DNA of 64,000 bases from Spisula solida (taxonomy: Eukaryota; Mollusca; Bivalvia; Venerida; Mactridae). The stretch is taken from the NCBI GenBank assembly GCA_947247005.1, contig OX365947.1, positions 4,602,530-4,666,529 of the forward strand. The letters run 5' to 3'. Numbering within the stretch: position 1 is the stretch's first letter; every line of letters begins with the position of its first letter. Shown here piece after piece: positions 10,601 to 20,961 of this stretch. The notes under the pieces are model-generated. The model saw only the letters and a list, made by a program, of their open reading frames with translations. It ran no database searches and had not been told where the DNA came from. A program made the translations under genes and the position numbers.

Positions 10601-12473
10601 ATACAACAATTGAAAAATTTACAAATCAACACATCCACTACTCATTATGCAAACAGGTAAAATGTTTCAAAGTACCAGCTGAGCTGAAGGCCAAGTCCAA
10701 ATATACTATCATTGCACAAACATTTATTTACAACAGATTAAAGACAGTAGGACAATTAGCTAATGCTAGACTGTTTCAGTAGGGGTGACTATTGCGTCCA
10801 GTTTTGACTATTGCTATTGCTGAAAGTACTATTGCGATACTATTGTATTGCTGGAAACTATTGTGATACTATTGCAATAGTTATTGCCAAAATTTGAAAA
10901 CCAGAGATTAACTTGTAAATGCAATTTTGCACTGTGTAAGATATCATTTTTTTTTACAAACATACAAATCTACTATTTTTGGAAATGATTTAAAATTAAT
11001 TTGACAGAAATAGATTATTAAAATGAATGGGATATTAGTCCATTGTGGTTGTTTTGATGCGAAAACGGATGTTTTTTTAAAATTAATAATAACCTTTATT
11101 TATAACTAGTTGAGCTAACTATCGGCGATAGTTATTGGATCGAGACTTTTACTATCGATACATACTATTGGGACACTCGGAACCACCCCTATGTTTCAGT
11201 AATAGCTCACATCTTAGCATTAACTATAAACAGAATGTATAAATGTTTTCCAATTAAACAGATATAGAAGACTGTACATACCGTTCATTCCACAAGTGGG
11301 TGAAAATTCACAAGAGGTCACCCCAAGGTCATGCCCTTCCAACAAGAGTAACAAGCTGACCCCGTGTCCGTATTGTGCATCCCAGACTTGTAGGTCACCA
11401 TCACTGGATCCTGATACAATAAACTGTCCATCAGGTGTAAAATCACAACCAAACACTGTTCCCTCATGTCCTCGGAATGTACTAAAATTACAAACACAAT
11501 TTTTGTATGCATGTCATAGCATTTTTCTACCGTAACTGACAGACCAGCTAGCCAATATGTGCATTCATTATAATGCAATAAAAAATATTTTTGTGCATTT
11601 CTAGGCTGATTGATTTAACTAAAACAGGAAAAAAATTAATATTTTCAGCACTCGTGTGGAAGTAGCCGTGATGTTAATTAATTTTTCTAACTAGATCAAA
11701 TAATGCAATCCATATTATTCTTTAGAGAACTATTTCAAACACATCACTATTCAAATAAAGTTATAACAACTTGTACAATGAAGTTACTTTAAACCAATAA
11801 ACTTTCACGAATACAAACTTTCACTTTTTGCTGATCGTCGGCATACTGGCGACTACAAACTTTCGCGTTTTTAAGCTTCCTGCAATCATGTTTTTAGCAC
11901 TTTTGCAGTGACTTAATTTCGCAACCTTCTTCCACTCAAAAACTTCACAAAATTAAATTGCGCGAAACAATTTGTTGGTTTTCAGTAATATTTCATGATA
12001 CCATACTAAATCTAAAATAATCTAAATATTTATTGTTGCTGCTACAAAACTTACTTGACTAAAGATTCTGTAGAAAGATTCCAAAGACACAAATTGTTAT
12101 CATCACCACCTGACAACAACATTTTAGAATTTGGTGAGAAACGTATAACACGTATAGGTGATTTACTCTCGTGTTGGAATGTTCCCTTCTTCTTCCCTGT
12201 TTCAGGATCCCAGATTATCACCTTTCCATCGGTCGAGCATGATGCTAGCAATGTTCCGAACGGTGAGAATGCACAGCAGTGTACATAATAGCTGTGGCCA
12301 CACAGTGGTGAAGATTGCGCTTCACTGTAGTCGTCAGTATTCCAAACACGCACTGTTTTATCACCGGAACAAGTTGCTAGGAACTTTCTTTTAGAGAAAC
12401 AAACACCATTCACATCCGAGGTATGTGAACAAATAGTATGATGTAGACTAGCAATAATACTTGACGATTCCAT
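1513..12473 (-). CDS. WDSUB1: WDSUB1-like protein (WD40 propeller + SAM), nine coding exons
   Basis: Joined coding exons on the minus strand: 12055-12473, 11282-11481, 9942-10046, 8862-8955, 7299-7332, 6124-6164, 4003-4109, 2434-2661 and 1513-1613. Every junction has GT/AG ends and compatible phase, giving 442 residues plus stop. Seven WD40 blades are visible (cores such as HCCAFSPFGTLLASCSTDG, CRFSLNGKLLASGSIDKT, CCAFSSDGRYLASGSNDKT) over about residues 7-330, then a SAM domain at about 362-425 (WSVEDVRKW, HHIDGMELLTL, LGHRNKILR). The order WD40-SAM is that of WDSUB1; the human protein is about 476 residues and ends in a U-box (putative E3 ligase module). That U-box is missing here, so ubiquitin-ligase activity cannot be assumed for the visible part. 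The start ATG gives a first blade aligned with the family. Family assignment is firm; the C-terminus is uncertain. Confidence 0.9.
2080..2400 (-). repeat. Dispersed repeat, copy 1 (inverted relative to 8040-8430)
   Basis: Shares long diverged similarity with the reverse complement of about 8040-8430; matching landmarks include a run of A followed by cagggggt, gatttt.ttcgtcaaa.gcggt, and gattttggtccgcgta.gcattt. It lies in WDSUB1 intron 8. Class unknown. Confidence 0.65.
2434..2661 (-). CDS. WDSUB1: WDSUB1 coding exon 8 (linker and SAM domain)
   Basis: The acceptor is ATTTCAG|CGGCAT and the donor ATAG|GTATAT. It encodes about residues 334-409: an acidic linker (ALETEDELYIG), then WSVEDVRKWIVEIGLDQYE and DGMELLTLTDDTLKVGL, the main body of a SAM domain. 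SAM domains mediate protein-protein or oligomeric contacts. Confidence 0.9.
2817..2990. repeat. Minisatellite of cataaaccag / cataaaccat units
   Basis: About 170 bp of mixed 10-bp and 7-bp words (cataaaccag, cataaaccat, aaaccat) in tandem. It directly abuts a tRNA-like sequence at 2991-3052 and looks like an expanded tail of that element. Confidence 0.9.
2991..3052 (-). mobile_element. tRNA-like SINE head remnant
   Basis: On the minus strand an A-box-like TAGCCTAGCGGTAGAGTG is present, but the expected B-box is degenerate. It is followed at once by the minisatellite. It is not a functional tRNA gene. Confidence 0.5.
3147..3584 (-). mobile_element. tRNA-Asp-like SINE, full-length copy
   Basis: On the minus strand it starts GCGGATTTAGCTCAGTGGTA and has an anticodon arm that folds as 5 bp + 7 nt with GTC (Asp-like), then a B-box GGGTTCAATCCC, a roughly 330-bp body, and a tail ending GGGCGCTATATAAAT. 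A second full copy is at 33647-34080 and a headless one at 26649-26955. It lies in WDSUB1 intron 7. Confidence 0.88.
4003..4109 (-). CDS. WDSUB1: WDSUB1 coding exon 7 (WD blade 7)
   Basis: The acceptor is ATTACAG|ATACGT and the donor ATTCT|GTATGT. It encodes YVTCCAFSSDGRYLASGSND followed by a KTVMVW blade end, closing the seven-blade propeller. Confidence 0.92.
5567..5948. repeat. 48-bp minisatellite, eight copies
   Basis: Eight nearly identical 48-bp units beginning aaagaatgatactttcac, in WDSUB1 intron 6. The multiple-of-3 unit gives open frames on both strands (for example a KNDTFTHGYATRKMST repeat), which I treat as spurious. Confidence 0.95.
6124..6164 (-). CDS. WDSUB1: WDSUB1 coding exon 6, 41-nt microexon
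   Basis: The acceptor is TATTTCAG|ACGAAT and the donor AAAAG|GTGAAA. It encodes TNGVCLHVIEGHK, and the split Arg codon continues into exon 7 (YVTCCAFSSDG). Without it blade 7 would lack its opening GH dipeptide. The motif, splice sites and phase all agree. Confidence 0.86.
7299..7332 (-). CDS. WDSUB1: WDSUB1 coding exon 5, 34-nt microexon
   Basis: The acceptor is TTTCAG|ATCTAT and the donor ATCCT|GTAAGT. With two bases from exon 4 it encodes GSIDKTVRLWDP, which finishes blade 6. The strong WD signature and exact phase make this tiny exon convincing despite its length. Confidence 0.88.
8040..8430 (+). repeat. Dispersed repeat, copy 2 (inverted relative to 2080-2400)
   Basis: Partner of the repeat at 2080-2400, in WDSUB1 intron 4 and in the opposite orientation. 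Landmarks include gcggaccaaaatcagataca and cccctgattttttttgattt. Confidence 0.65.
8604..8842. mobile_element. MITE family with ATATCGC...GCGATAT termini
   Basis: Inverted ends read atatcgccggcttagaatta and, at the right, attcttagccagcgatat; the second motif is cttacgaccttctaatt. Relatives are at about 22200-22370, 50819-50960, 53155-53331 and 56826-57089. The right end lies 20 bp from WDSUB1 exon 4. Confidence 0.8.
8862..8955 (-). CDS. WDSUB1: WDSUB1 coding exon 4 (first half of WD blade 6)
   Basis: The acceptor is TACAG|GTGTGC and the donor CAGG|GTATGT. It encodes KGHTGSVMQCRFSLNGKLLA, the first strands of blade 6. The phase matches both neighbours (one base in, two bases out). A MITE terminus (ending near 8842) begins only about 20 bp inside the following intron. 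Confidence 0.88.
9464..9728. mobile_element. MITE, TATAGTCCAGAGAATTTGA family, copy 1
   Basis: About 265 bp with inverted ends tatagtccagagaatttga and caaattctctgtgctata. Two more copies of similar length are at 19990-20249 and 48900-49166. It lies in WDSUB1 intron 3. Confidence 0.85.
9942..10046 (-). CDS. WDSUB1: WDSUB1 coding exon 3 (end of WD blade 5)
   Basis: The acceptor is TTACAG|TACAAA and the donor TCAA|GTACGT. One base carried from exon 2 completes a Val codon; the exon then encodes RFLLATSGQDDLVKLWDFI, the second half of blade 5. The loop before it (NGPPTGTS) is an insertion inside the blade, as in other WDSUB1 proteins. Confidence 0.92.
10225..10325 (-). mobile_element. tRNA-like SINE head
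   Basis: On the minus strand an A-box TAGCTCAGTCAGTAGAGC and B-box GGTTCGAGTCC are spaced as in a tRNA gene. The anticodon arm closes only with an 8-nt loop and the acceptor stem is poor, so I call a tRNA-derived element rather than a tRNA gene. Confidence 0.55.
10780..11191. mobile_element. hAT-type non-autonomous element with perfect 8-bp TSD
   Basis: A 412-bp segment bounded by TAGGGGTG and CACCCCTA, and flanked on both sides by TGTTTCAG (10772-10779 and 11192-11199). The 8-bp duplication and the termini fit the hAT superfamily. The interior is rich in actattg words, with no transposase frame. It is inserted in WDSUB1 intron 2. Confidence 0.85.
11282..11481 (-). CDS. WDSUB1: WDSUB1 coding exon 2 (WD blade 4, start of blade 5)
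   Basis: The acceptor is TTTTAG|TACATT and the donor AACG|GTATGT. It encodes about residues 140-206, including GHEGTVFGCDFTPDGQF, a DLQVWD blade end, and GHDLGVTSCEFSP, which opens the next blade. GHDLGVTSCEFS closely resembles the matching stretch of vertebrate WDSUB1. Confidence 0.93.
12055..12473 (-). CDS. WDSUB1: WDSUB1 coding exon 1 (WD blades 1-3)
   Basis: The ATG is at 12473-12471. The exon encodes residues 1-139 plus two bases of codon 140. Three WD repeats end in the patterns VRVWN, VIIWD and LCLWN. The donor reads CAA|GTAAGT. A GT/AG-consistent acceptor lies at 12489-12490, just upstream of the ATG, so there is probably an untranslated upstream exon. Confidence 0.93.
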
Positions 12474-12488
12474 TGTTTAGAACTGTAC
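12474..12488 (-). other. WDSUB1: 5' untranslated part of the first coding exon (WDSUB1)
   Basis: On the minus strand the sequence reads ...ttttccag|gtacag... with the AG at 12490-12489. That would leave a 15-nt leader before the ATG in this exon and puts the transcription start in an unlocated exon further upstream (higher coordinates). This is read from a splice-site pattern only. Confidence 0.5.
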
Positions 12489-14683
12489 CTGGAAAATAAT
12501 GTTATAATATATACATAATACTATCATAAAAGTGGACAACACTCTTTTAATAACTATAATTTTTACCTTGTTGGGTAATTTCGTTAAGTGTTGTTTTCCC
12601 TAATACATAAAAACATGATTGCAGGCATTTGTACAGGTTCTATGAAGAGAAACTCTGCTATTGAGGTGAAACTATTTTTATCATAGTTGCAATAATATTT
12701 ATAAAGGATTGACATAAAATAATCAATACAGTCAAAACTATCTGCCATTGTTTAGAGAGATCTCATACCCCTGACATCATGTCAAGGGAAGAAAATTTCA
12801 CAAGATTTTGTGTATACATGTATTTCTGTTGGACGTCATGCTTGTTCTGTCGGGGACATTGTTTAGGATATAAAGGAGTGCTGGACCCAATAGTAGATGG
12901 AAGCAAGGAGATTGCATCCTTTTGTATTAGAACTAAGGACGAAGGTTCGGGAAGAATGACAATGGCATTAGTCTTTAGGGTCAGCCAGTGATGCTTGCCA
13001 TATGTCCGAAAGAGGGGAACTTGTACTGGATATCAGACTGAATCATTTAAGCATTGTAGTGTTTACCTTGCTACATCGCTTATTTACGGTTAAGGTAATG
13101 TCAGCGCCCTATGACATTACTCCTCTAGGGTCCCCTTTAACAGATAAAGACGGGGAGAGTGTAGTGATTTTGGGTCACTACTTTAGCAGCCCTAGTGTGC
13201 GTCATACTGGAACTTGTCTTGCTAGTCGCTGATTGGCTAATATCAGCGGCGCGAGATATCAAGTTTGAAACCAGGTCTGGTAGACACTTACTGACCGGCC
13301 TCCTTGCTGACCGACCTCGGAGGAGGCAAGTCGTGTCCCTGACAGAATGGCTGTACCATCTCAGAGCTGTAAGTTAGAGGTAATTAGTCCCTTGTGCTGA
13401 AGCTAACCGCAAGGGCCTTCAATTGGTTCAATAAGGTGGTCGTACACGCATAAAATAATATGTGCCAATACCCTGTGGGAAGACACAAGCTGGGCTTGGC
13501 ACATAATAGTCAGATCTAACTCATCTTGTCATATGATCTCTTTTTGTGTCACTTTTTAACCTTTTTTGAACATGCCTAGCGATCTGTCAACTAATTTTTC
13601 TAATTATTATCCAAAACTAAGATCAGAAAATAAATGTCAACTCTTGTGCTTGATCAATATTTTTTAAAGCCACCGAATGAAAAAATACAATACCTTCAAA
13701 ACACCAGAACTTTACGACAAATGCTCGGATTTTGCAATATTTTTATAAATTATTATTTGTGTACATCTACCATTTTGTTTTTTTGAGTCATGTGATCACC
13801 GGTGCGCATGTAAAATCTACACACTATATAATTCACTTATAGGTCAGACTCATATAAATGTTCCGCGTAAGATTCAAAATAACGTAACGTGGAAGGCTTA
13901 CCCAAAGACCTAAATATACACAGATTGGACACTTAATTGAAAATGGGGAGAATATGCAAAATGGCATGCAACAGATGCTGATATTTTGCATGAACGCTTT
14001 TGTTTGTCATCCTTTTTAATGACCAATATCTCATTTTGAAGAGCTAGGCTTCTTCTACTGCAAGATGTAGCTTATTTTTTCTATCTCTTATTTTTAGGTC
14101 TTTGTACCATGCACTGTAACTTTTCGCGACTGAGAACGAGCGTAAGATCAGCAACGATCATATTTTTAACGATTGCTTATTAAAATATTAGATATTTAGT
14201 AGATCTACACGGATCACCAAAGAATAACAGTTATAACTTAAGTGTTAAAATTACCATGACAATTTCTGTTGTAAAACGACCATCTTTTCTCCTTATTTGA
14301 TAGGCCTTCTATATTTCTAAACTTTGGTTGTAATACTCATTTAGATACATGTAGGCCTATGTCTATTATAATTTACAGTCAATGAAGTCCAATTTATACA
14401 TGTACACTTAATTTTACTGACCCAATTGTTATTCCACTGATGTAATGCACTTGTATAACACAATTTTAGGAAGTGAAATGCATTAAATTACCACGTGCAT
14501 TACATGTATTGCTAAATACATGCATTGCAGATTACATTGAACAGTAGTGTACATTAAATACCCTCTCAATTGGTTTACGTTCCTACAAAAAACTGTTGAC
14601 CATGCATTATAATTACATTTTTGAATTACGCCGTATTTGTTCATATTGCTTTATTCCGGGAAATTTACACTCTTTGGTTTTTG
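12489..14683. other. Upstream flank of WDSUB1, no gene recognised
   Basis: No protein family, tRNA or clear transposon recognised. The stretch 13.1-13.4 kb is richer in G+C than its surroundings. It may contain the untranslated first exon and promoter of WDSUB1, but I cannot place them. Confidence 0.4.
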
Positions 14684-14707
14684 CACGCATGTTAATTAAC
14701 ATGCGTG
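14684..14707. repeat. 24-bp perfect palindrome
   Basis: cacgcatgttaa and its exact reverse complement abut with no spacer. ggtttttg occurs just outside on both sides as a direct repeat. Confidence 0.9.
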
Positions 14708-14924
14708 GTTTTTGTGACTTTTTACTTTCAGATATTTAGAAATAAAGCTGTTGGAAAAATCGTCGTCGACTGATCAATGCGTTTCTTTTTTTTCATTGAG
14801 TACATACAATGTAAGCTTCTATTACATATAAACATGTGTATCTAGATTTGCACAGAACATTGCTTACTGGTATGAATCATTTGATCAAAATGACGTACGT
14901 GTATTTAATTATACCAATGTAGAC

Positions 14925-14938
14925 GTTACCATGGCAAC
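14925..14938. promoter_or_regulatory. RFX X-box motif, near-perfect palindrome
   Basis: GTTACCATGGCAAC matches the known X-box consensus bound by RFX factors. A second, weaker copy lies 178 bp away. Several TGACGT/GACGT cores (CREB/ATF-like) occur in the same 300 bp. Confidence 0.5.
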
Positions 14939-15102
14939 AAGACATACGAGGGGTGGTCAAGAAATACACGGAATAGTGTTGTAATTTCTTTAATTGTCAT
15001 TGTAATTCTATAAATCTTTCTAAATAGGTACATTTATTTCAAATTGATTTATACAAGTGATAGTTATCATTAACTGGTTTCTGAACATACTGAAAAGACG
15101 CG

Positions 15103-15116
15103 GTTTCTATGGCAAC
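15103..15116. promoter_or_regulatory. Second RFX X-box-like motif
   Basis: GTTTCTATGGCAAC differs from the X-box consensus mainly at the C before the AT spacer. It lies in the same GACGT-rich stretch as the motif at 14925. Confidence 0.4.
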
Positions 15117-15591
15117 GTCTCTGGACGTTATGCGGCCCACATTTTCCGACGTTGTACGTAGCAAACGATGACGTACTATTCTGACGTTGTAATACATGTG
15201 CTATGATTTGCTAAATGATGGGTTCTATATAGTATATACACATTCATATAACATTACACACATAATCAAAGAATACGGGGGAATGGAACTGACACTTAGC
15301 TGAATTGCTTATAGGAGCCGCCATTTTGAAAAAAAGTTGTTGTCTGAATATCTGAATTAAATCCCGTCTTACTTCTTCAATTGAGCATATTTTGATAATG
15401 ATAGAGAAACCTAATTTCACATGTTTACTCTAAAAATAAGAATGGTTTAATTAACTTACTGTTTAAATAGGTCAGAAAATTATTCGTATCCACCGTACTT
15501 ATTAAATGTGTTTACAAGCGCCCTTCTGGCATACAAGATATCCTATTGGCCACCGCATTATATGTATGGACTGGTTGTATTATATTGATCG

Positions 15592-15793
15592 TATAATCCA
15601 GTTAGGATCTGTTGACAGTGACGTAGCCGTTTATGAGTACACATAACATTACAACCATTGTCTGAATAGGTAGTTCGAATATAGTTTGTTAGTTTAGCAT
15701 TGACATTATGGCTGTCTGTTTAAGCCTTTATAATTGGTTTTGCACCGTAATAGTGTACCCGACCGCTGCGTCACTGTATTATTACCCTGGCTG
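15592..15793. mobile_element. MITE, TATAGTCCAGTTAGGAT family, copy 1
   Basis: About 200 bp starting tataatccagttaggat. It shares a GACAGTGACGTAGCCGTTTA motif and a CGACCGCTGCGTCACT motif with copies at 21960-22161 and 36821-37028. The right end is decayed. Confidence 0.8.
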
Positions 15794-16199
15794 TTTTTTA
15801 TGCATTAATGTATGTGCCTAAATCAGAATGTCAATATCAAATTGAATATGTTATGTACAGCGACATTTGGTTCCACACTACATACATACGGCGTTCCATA
15901 GTAAAACAATCGAACATGGTCACAATACTTACTAGTGCGAACAAATTAATGATACACATCGAGTGCCCCGATGACTGTATGTTTCGATGACTTTATGTTT
16001 CGATGACTTTATGTTTTATAACATTCTATATCTACACTTTGATCAGTGTTGTGCATGGGAGCATAAAGACGCATAGACCATTCACCTAACAGAATATATA
16101 TACTAGTACATCATCATTTATTAATATACAATACACAACCTATCCGACCATCTCCAGTCTTGTGCTATGGGTTAATAATTTAAATAGAATATATCAATA

Positions 16200-17215
16200 C
16201 GTTTTCTGAAGTAGCAACAGCAAAATAACAACAACAACTTTACAAAGTACGATTAAAACAACAGCACACTGATCAAAACAACACGCAGACCAAAACCAAA
16301 ACAACATCAATAATGGCAACCAATGAACAAAACCAAAAACAACATAAAAACAACATAAAAAATAACTGCAACCACGGAACAAAACAAAAATACACTGACC
16401 AAAACAACACCAATAACTGCAACCACTGAGCAAAACAAAACCAATAACTGCAACCACTGAGCAAAACAAAACCAATAACTGCAACCACTGAGCAAAACAA
16501 AACCAATAACTGCAACCACTGAGCAAAACAAAACCAATAACTGCAACCACTAAGCAAAACAAAACCAATAACTCCAACCACTGAGCAACACAAAAGCACA
16601 TTTACCAAAACAAAACCAATAACTGCAACCACTGAGCAAAACAAAAGCACACTGACCAAAACAAAACCAATAACTGCAACCACTGAGCTAAACATAAGCA
16701 CACTGACCAAAACAAAACCAATACCTGCAACCACTGAGCATAACAAAACCAATAACTGCAACCACTGAGCAAAACAAAACCAATAACTGCAACTACTGAG
16801 CATAACAAAACCAATAACTGCAACCACTGAGCAAAACAAAACCAATAACTGCAACCACTGAGCAAAACAAAACCAATAACTGCAACCACTGAGCATAACA
16901 AAAGCACACTGACCAAAACAAAAGCACACTGACAAAAACCAAAACAAGTTCAATAATTGCAACCACTGAACAAAAAGTCACACGGACCAAAACAACACCA
17001 ATAATTGCAACAACGGAACAAAACAAAAGCACACTGACCAAAACCAAAACACACTGACCAAAACAAAGCACAAACAAAACCACATCAATAATTGCAACAA
17101 CGGAACAAAACAAAAACACACTGAACAAAACCAAAACAACATCAATAATTGCGACCGCGTACAACACTAACCAAAACAACCACAAAGGACCAAACAACAA
17201 CAACAACATATACTA
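16200..17215. repeat. 31-bp minisatellite, about 1 kb
   Basis: Tandem 31-bp units (core ccaataactgcaaccactga followed by gcaaaacaaaa), degenerating to the right into longer A/C-rich blocks. Long minus-strand frames with hydrophobic repeats (VVAVIGFVL) are a by-product and are not considered genes. Confidence 0.95.
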
Positions 17216-18714
17216 GCAACAACAACGATGCCGCGGTGACACAAACTCCAGCAATATTCAGGTTAACAACGTGCTCTAACTAAATGACTAGGCCTGAAAC
17301 GTTTGTTTCTGATATCGGCTCAATACGCACATTTAGGTACCGTATTGATTACATAAAATAAAATCCAATCAAAAATACATTTTGTTTTTGGTGCATTGTG
17401 CTTTCAACTGTTAACTGCTCCAGTTTATTTCCTGTCGGGTAAACCCCCAAATTTACAGGATAAAAATAATCCCCATCACCTTCCCTATCCGATATCTTGC
17501 ACGAAGCATTAACATACAATGTACTTTTAAGGCCCAATATACATGTAGTTGGTCGAGATTTAATGTTACATCGCGACGGTATCCACAAACCTGATCCCCG
17601 AGATCACTGACCGGGCTTGCAATTTGAATCCTATGAGATCCACAGGACATGGGTCTCATACATTCTCGCGTTACTTCGTTAACTTGGTAACGTTATAGTG
17701 TTAGCATCTGACATAGGTGTCATTAACCGGAACAAAGTCAGGAAAAAAGTATCATTGTTTACACATAGTTATACAGCATCACACTTTATCAGATGTTGTT
17801 AAGTAAAAACACTTTATTTTCACGTCTTTTACGACCTGTTGCGTCAGAAGTGTGCGATAAATTAGTTACTATCTATGTTACTGTACCATTCACGCATGAC
17901 CCGAGACCCGGTGGCGATTTATAAAAAAGAAACACTTTAAATTGGTGTGAATTGTCGCTTTATGGCCGGTTTGTTAGTCGTCCAGGTGAATTGGCGGTGG
18001 CAGTAGCAAGGGTACTTCGTTCGTCCAGTGAATTGATGATCTAGTTTTAGGACTGGTTGGTCAGACGTCAGGATGAATAAATGGCAATATTTGGATTGTT
18101 TCTTATGACGTCATGGTACGCATAGGGTCCGTCATAAGTTGTCTTTGGAGATCAACATTTCTTAAACGAGTCTAGGAAACATACGTTATTAAAACCACAT
18201 TCTCCCAAGACCTTTTTTCAATCCACCAGTAAATAGACTAGTTACAAAGAATTAGGATATTGTTTACAAATGACCAATAATAGACTAAAGAATGTTGAAT
18301 GTATCTGTCGAAATAGCATGCCAAAATCACATTATTGTAAAATGTATGGACACAATACTAATTTTGCAAGAGTTGCTTCCATTAGATTATAAATTGTGCA
18401 TTATTTATTTTGTAAACAAACCAACTGGAGGTTGTATTCATTTTTTTTCCACCTTATGGTCTTTTCACCTTTGGGACTCTACTAAAGTGTTCAAAACCCA
18501 CGGCTCTTCTAATAGGTTACCAAGTTATTGCTTTTTGAAAATTGCCGTTTAAGGCCTAATGTGGCTTTAAGCGAGGCTATAACGGTATTTAATAATACTA
18601 TTTATGTGATAAATTTTTTTTTCACATAATTAATACGTGTAGCATATTACTTGTTCGTCACTGAAACTTGTATCTGTCGTACATTGTATTTGTAAACATT
18701 AACTACACACGATA
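17216..18714. other. 1.5-kb stretch with nothing recognised
   Basis: I see no protein family, RNA gene or repeat that recurs elsewhere in the window. Confidence 0.4.
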
Positions 18715-18719
18715 TATAA

Positions 18720-19139
18720 CAGTGTAGCAATACCACGTGACTTTTGGCTACAGTTACAAGAAGAAATTTGTAAACATTGGAAAATGAAATAGACATAAGT
18801 ATTTTATTTCTTCATCGATTTCTATGAAATATACGCCACGCTAAGGGGGAAATTATTTGCTTTCCATGAAGTAAAAGATCTTTTTCAAAAGCTTTACCGA
18901 TTTTTCCATTACCCTGTGAAACCTACGCGTTCCACGGTTTCACAGGGTAATGGACAAAACGGCACAGCCGCTGAAAATATTTTATATTTCATGGAAAGCA
19001 AATAATGTTCCCCTTAGCGTGGCGTACATTTCATAGAAATCGATGAAGAAATAAAATACTTATGGCTACATTCGTGTTTCAATGTTTACAAATTTCTACT
19101 TGGAACTGTAGTAAAAAACCACTTGGTATTGCTACACTG
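18720..19139. mobile_element. 420-bp foldback (palindromic) MITE, copy 1
   Basis: The two halves are inverted copies of about 204 bp around a 12-bp centre. Ends are CAGTGTAGCAATACCACGTG and its complement. Target duplication TATAA is at 18715-18719 and 19140-19144. Copies: 21421-21841 and a deleted one at 54527-54722. Confidence 0.93.
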
Positions 19140-19989
19140 TATAATTAATGTAAATTTATATAGAAAAAAACTAGGCGTTGGGCAGTAAATGTGTGCCTAA
19201 ACTAGGTACAATTTTCATAATTTAATTTGATTGTTTATTGAAACGTACTAAATCACTTATTGGCGTATTTGCAAAAATAAAAGAAAATTGTCCAATATTT
19301 GCGTTACTTTGATCATGTAGCTCGCAAACCCCTTTACCAAGCACCCCGATATATAACAGAGCTTGCGAAACATCATTTCGTAGTTATTCTATCATATAGG
19401 GTCATATTAACTAAAACACCAATCACTTAAACTGTTCGCAAGCGATGGAAATGAATTTCAAAACGTTCCGAATATTCCATTGGTGTTTACGCTGTAGTTT
19501 GTTTATGTTACAGAAGGATCACGTGTGCAACTGTGTGCTTAAAAGGAAAAACACCGAGTGAGCGATATCGAGAGTGGCCTTAATTGCGTATTTGCAATAA
19601 ATCTTCCTTAAAGCAACCATCAGTGGTTTTCTATTACATGTACATCAATACTTGGCTGGGCAGGAAAGCTACTTCATACATAAACTCGATCTAAGCTTCA
19701 ACCGCTTTCAATAGGTGCGGCTGTTGTTTACAGGTTAATATACTACGATTAGATTTCTCTAGTTGTTGACACACAGTTTGTTATGTTTATGATAAAAATG
19801 AATGAAGTATCTCATAAAGTAATTCACCCACCTTTGTGACCAGTGGTCAATACAAGGACATGTCAGCCTTGACACTCAACCAGTGTATTGTCAGTCAGCG
19901 GACAATATTATAACAGTAGTTAGTCATATATACATGTCCACTGGTTGTCCGTATTATAAAACAACTAAACGACTATAGCACTATACGAG

Positions 19990-20249
19990 TATAGTCCGGA
20001 GAATTTGATGCGCATCTCGACCTTCTATTAGCATTATTTAACAGCTGATATATTGACCATATTCATAATCCCGATTGTATGTTTTCATAAGCGGAAAGTA
20101 TCACGAACACGCTGGGTGTGCAATACCAACACAAATATAAAGGACCGACATTGCTCGAGTTGCTCGCGGAAATTTATATATTTAACGCAAGGACCTTGTA
20201 ATATATTCATGCATAAAGGTCAGGATCAGGTCAAATTATCCGTTCTATA
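19990..20249. mobile_element. MITE, TATAGTCCAGAGAATTTGA family, copy 2
   Basis: Begins tatagtccggagaatttga and ends caaattatccgttctata. Colinear with 9464-9728 and 48900-49166 (shared gtatgttttcata and gcataaaggtcaggatca). Confidence 0.85.
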
Positions 20250-20648
20250 CATGTCATTATCTAGTTGAAGTCAAACTATGGATGCCATAAAGTCTGATAT
20301 GATCGCTGCGCAGTGCCATCGATTTTCTCCCGTTTATAAATATACATGTACATTGGTGTTTAGTATAAGTACATGTATAATATAACGCGTCACATGACAA
20401 AGGAATATAATAACAAGCCGTCACGATATGCTACTGTTACAAAGTCACGTTATATTTCAAGCAGTGTGCATATTGCGCAATTCATGATTCACGAGGATTG
20501 AGTAGGGAATTCTAAATTCACGGTGAGTAGTCGATTTTAAAAAGCTGATTTGTCATTGTGATAGTAATTACATCTAAATACATGTCATTGTATGACTTAT
20601 ATTAATGCGTCATACATTTATATATACATAATAAAATTATGTTCTGGA

Positions 20649-20756
20649 ATTATATCACAAACTACAGAGTTTTGAAATTCCCCATCATCCGGTATTTGCA
20701 TTTTATAATGACCGGATGATGGGGAATTTCAAAACTCTGTATTTTGTGATATAATT
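20649..20756. repeat. 108-bp snapback inverted repeat
   Basis: Arms aattatatcacaaa..cagagttttgaaattcc..catcatccgg and their complement are separated by about 19 nt. The right arm copies the left almost exactly over 28 bp. It would form a strong hairpin. Possibly a small MITE. Confidence 0.9.
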
Positions 20757-20961
20757 TCTTAGGCCTGTGGTGCTATCAAGATTTGAACGCGTTGGTAATA
20801 GTGTATGGTTCTATGCACATGTATAATTTGAATGACGAGAGAGAAATAATAACAAAAATACGTACACGTAAATTTAAGACAGAAAAAGACATAAAACGTA
20901 ACGTTAATCAGATGAGCGCGTTGATTAGTTGTTACATCCAGCAATTTTACCGATAGTTATA

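Noticed and set aside
16194..17209. Hydrophobic 229-codon frame resembling a membrane protein
   Set aside because: By-product of the 31-bp minisatellite; frames in all phases look alike.
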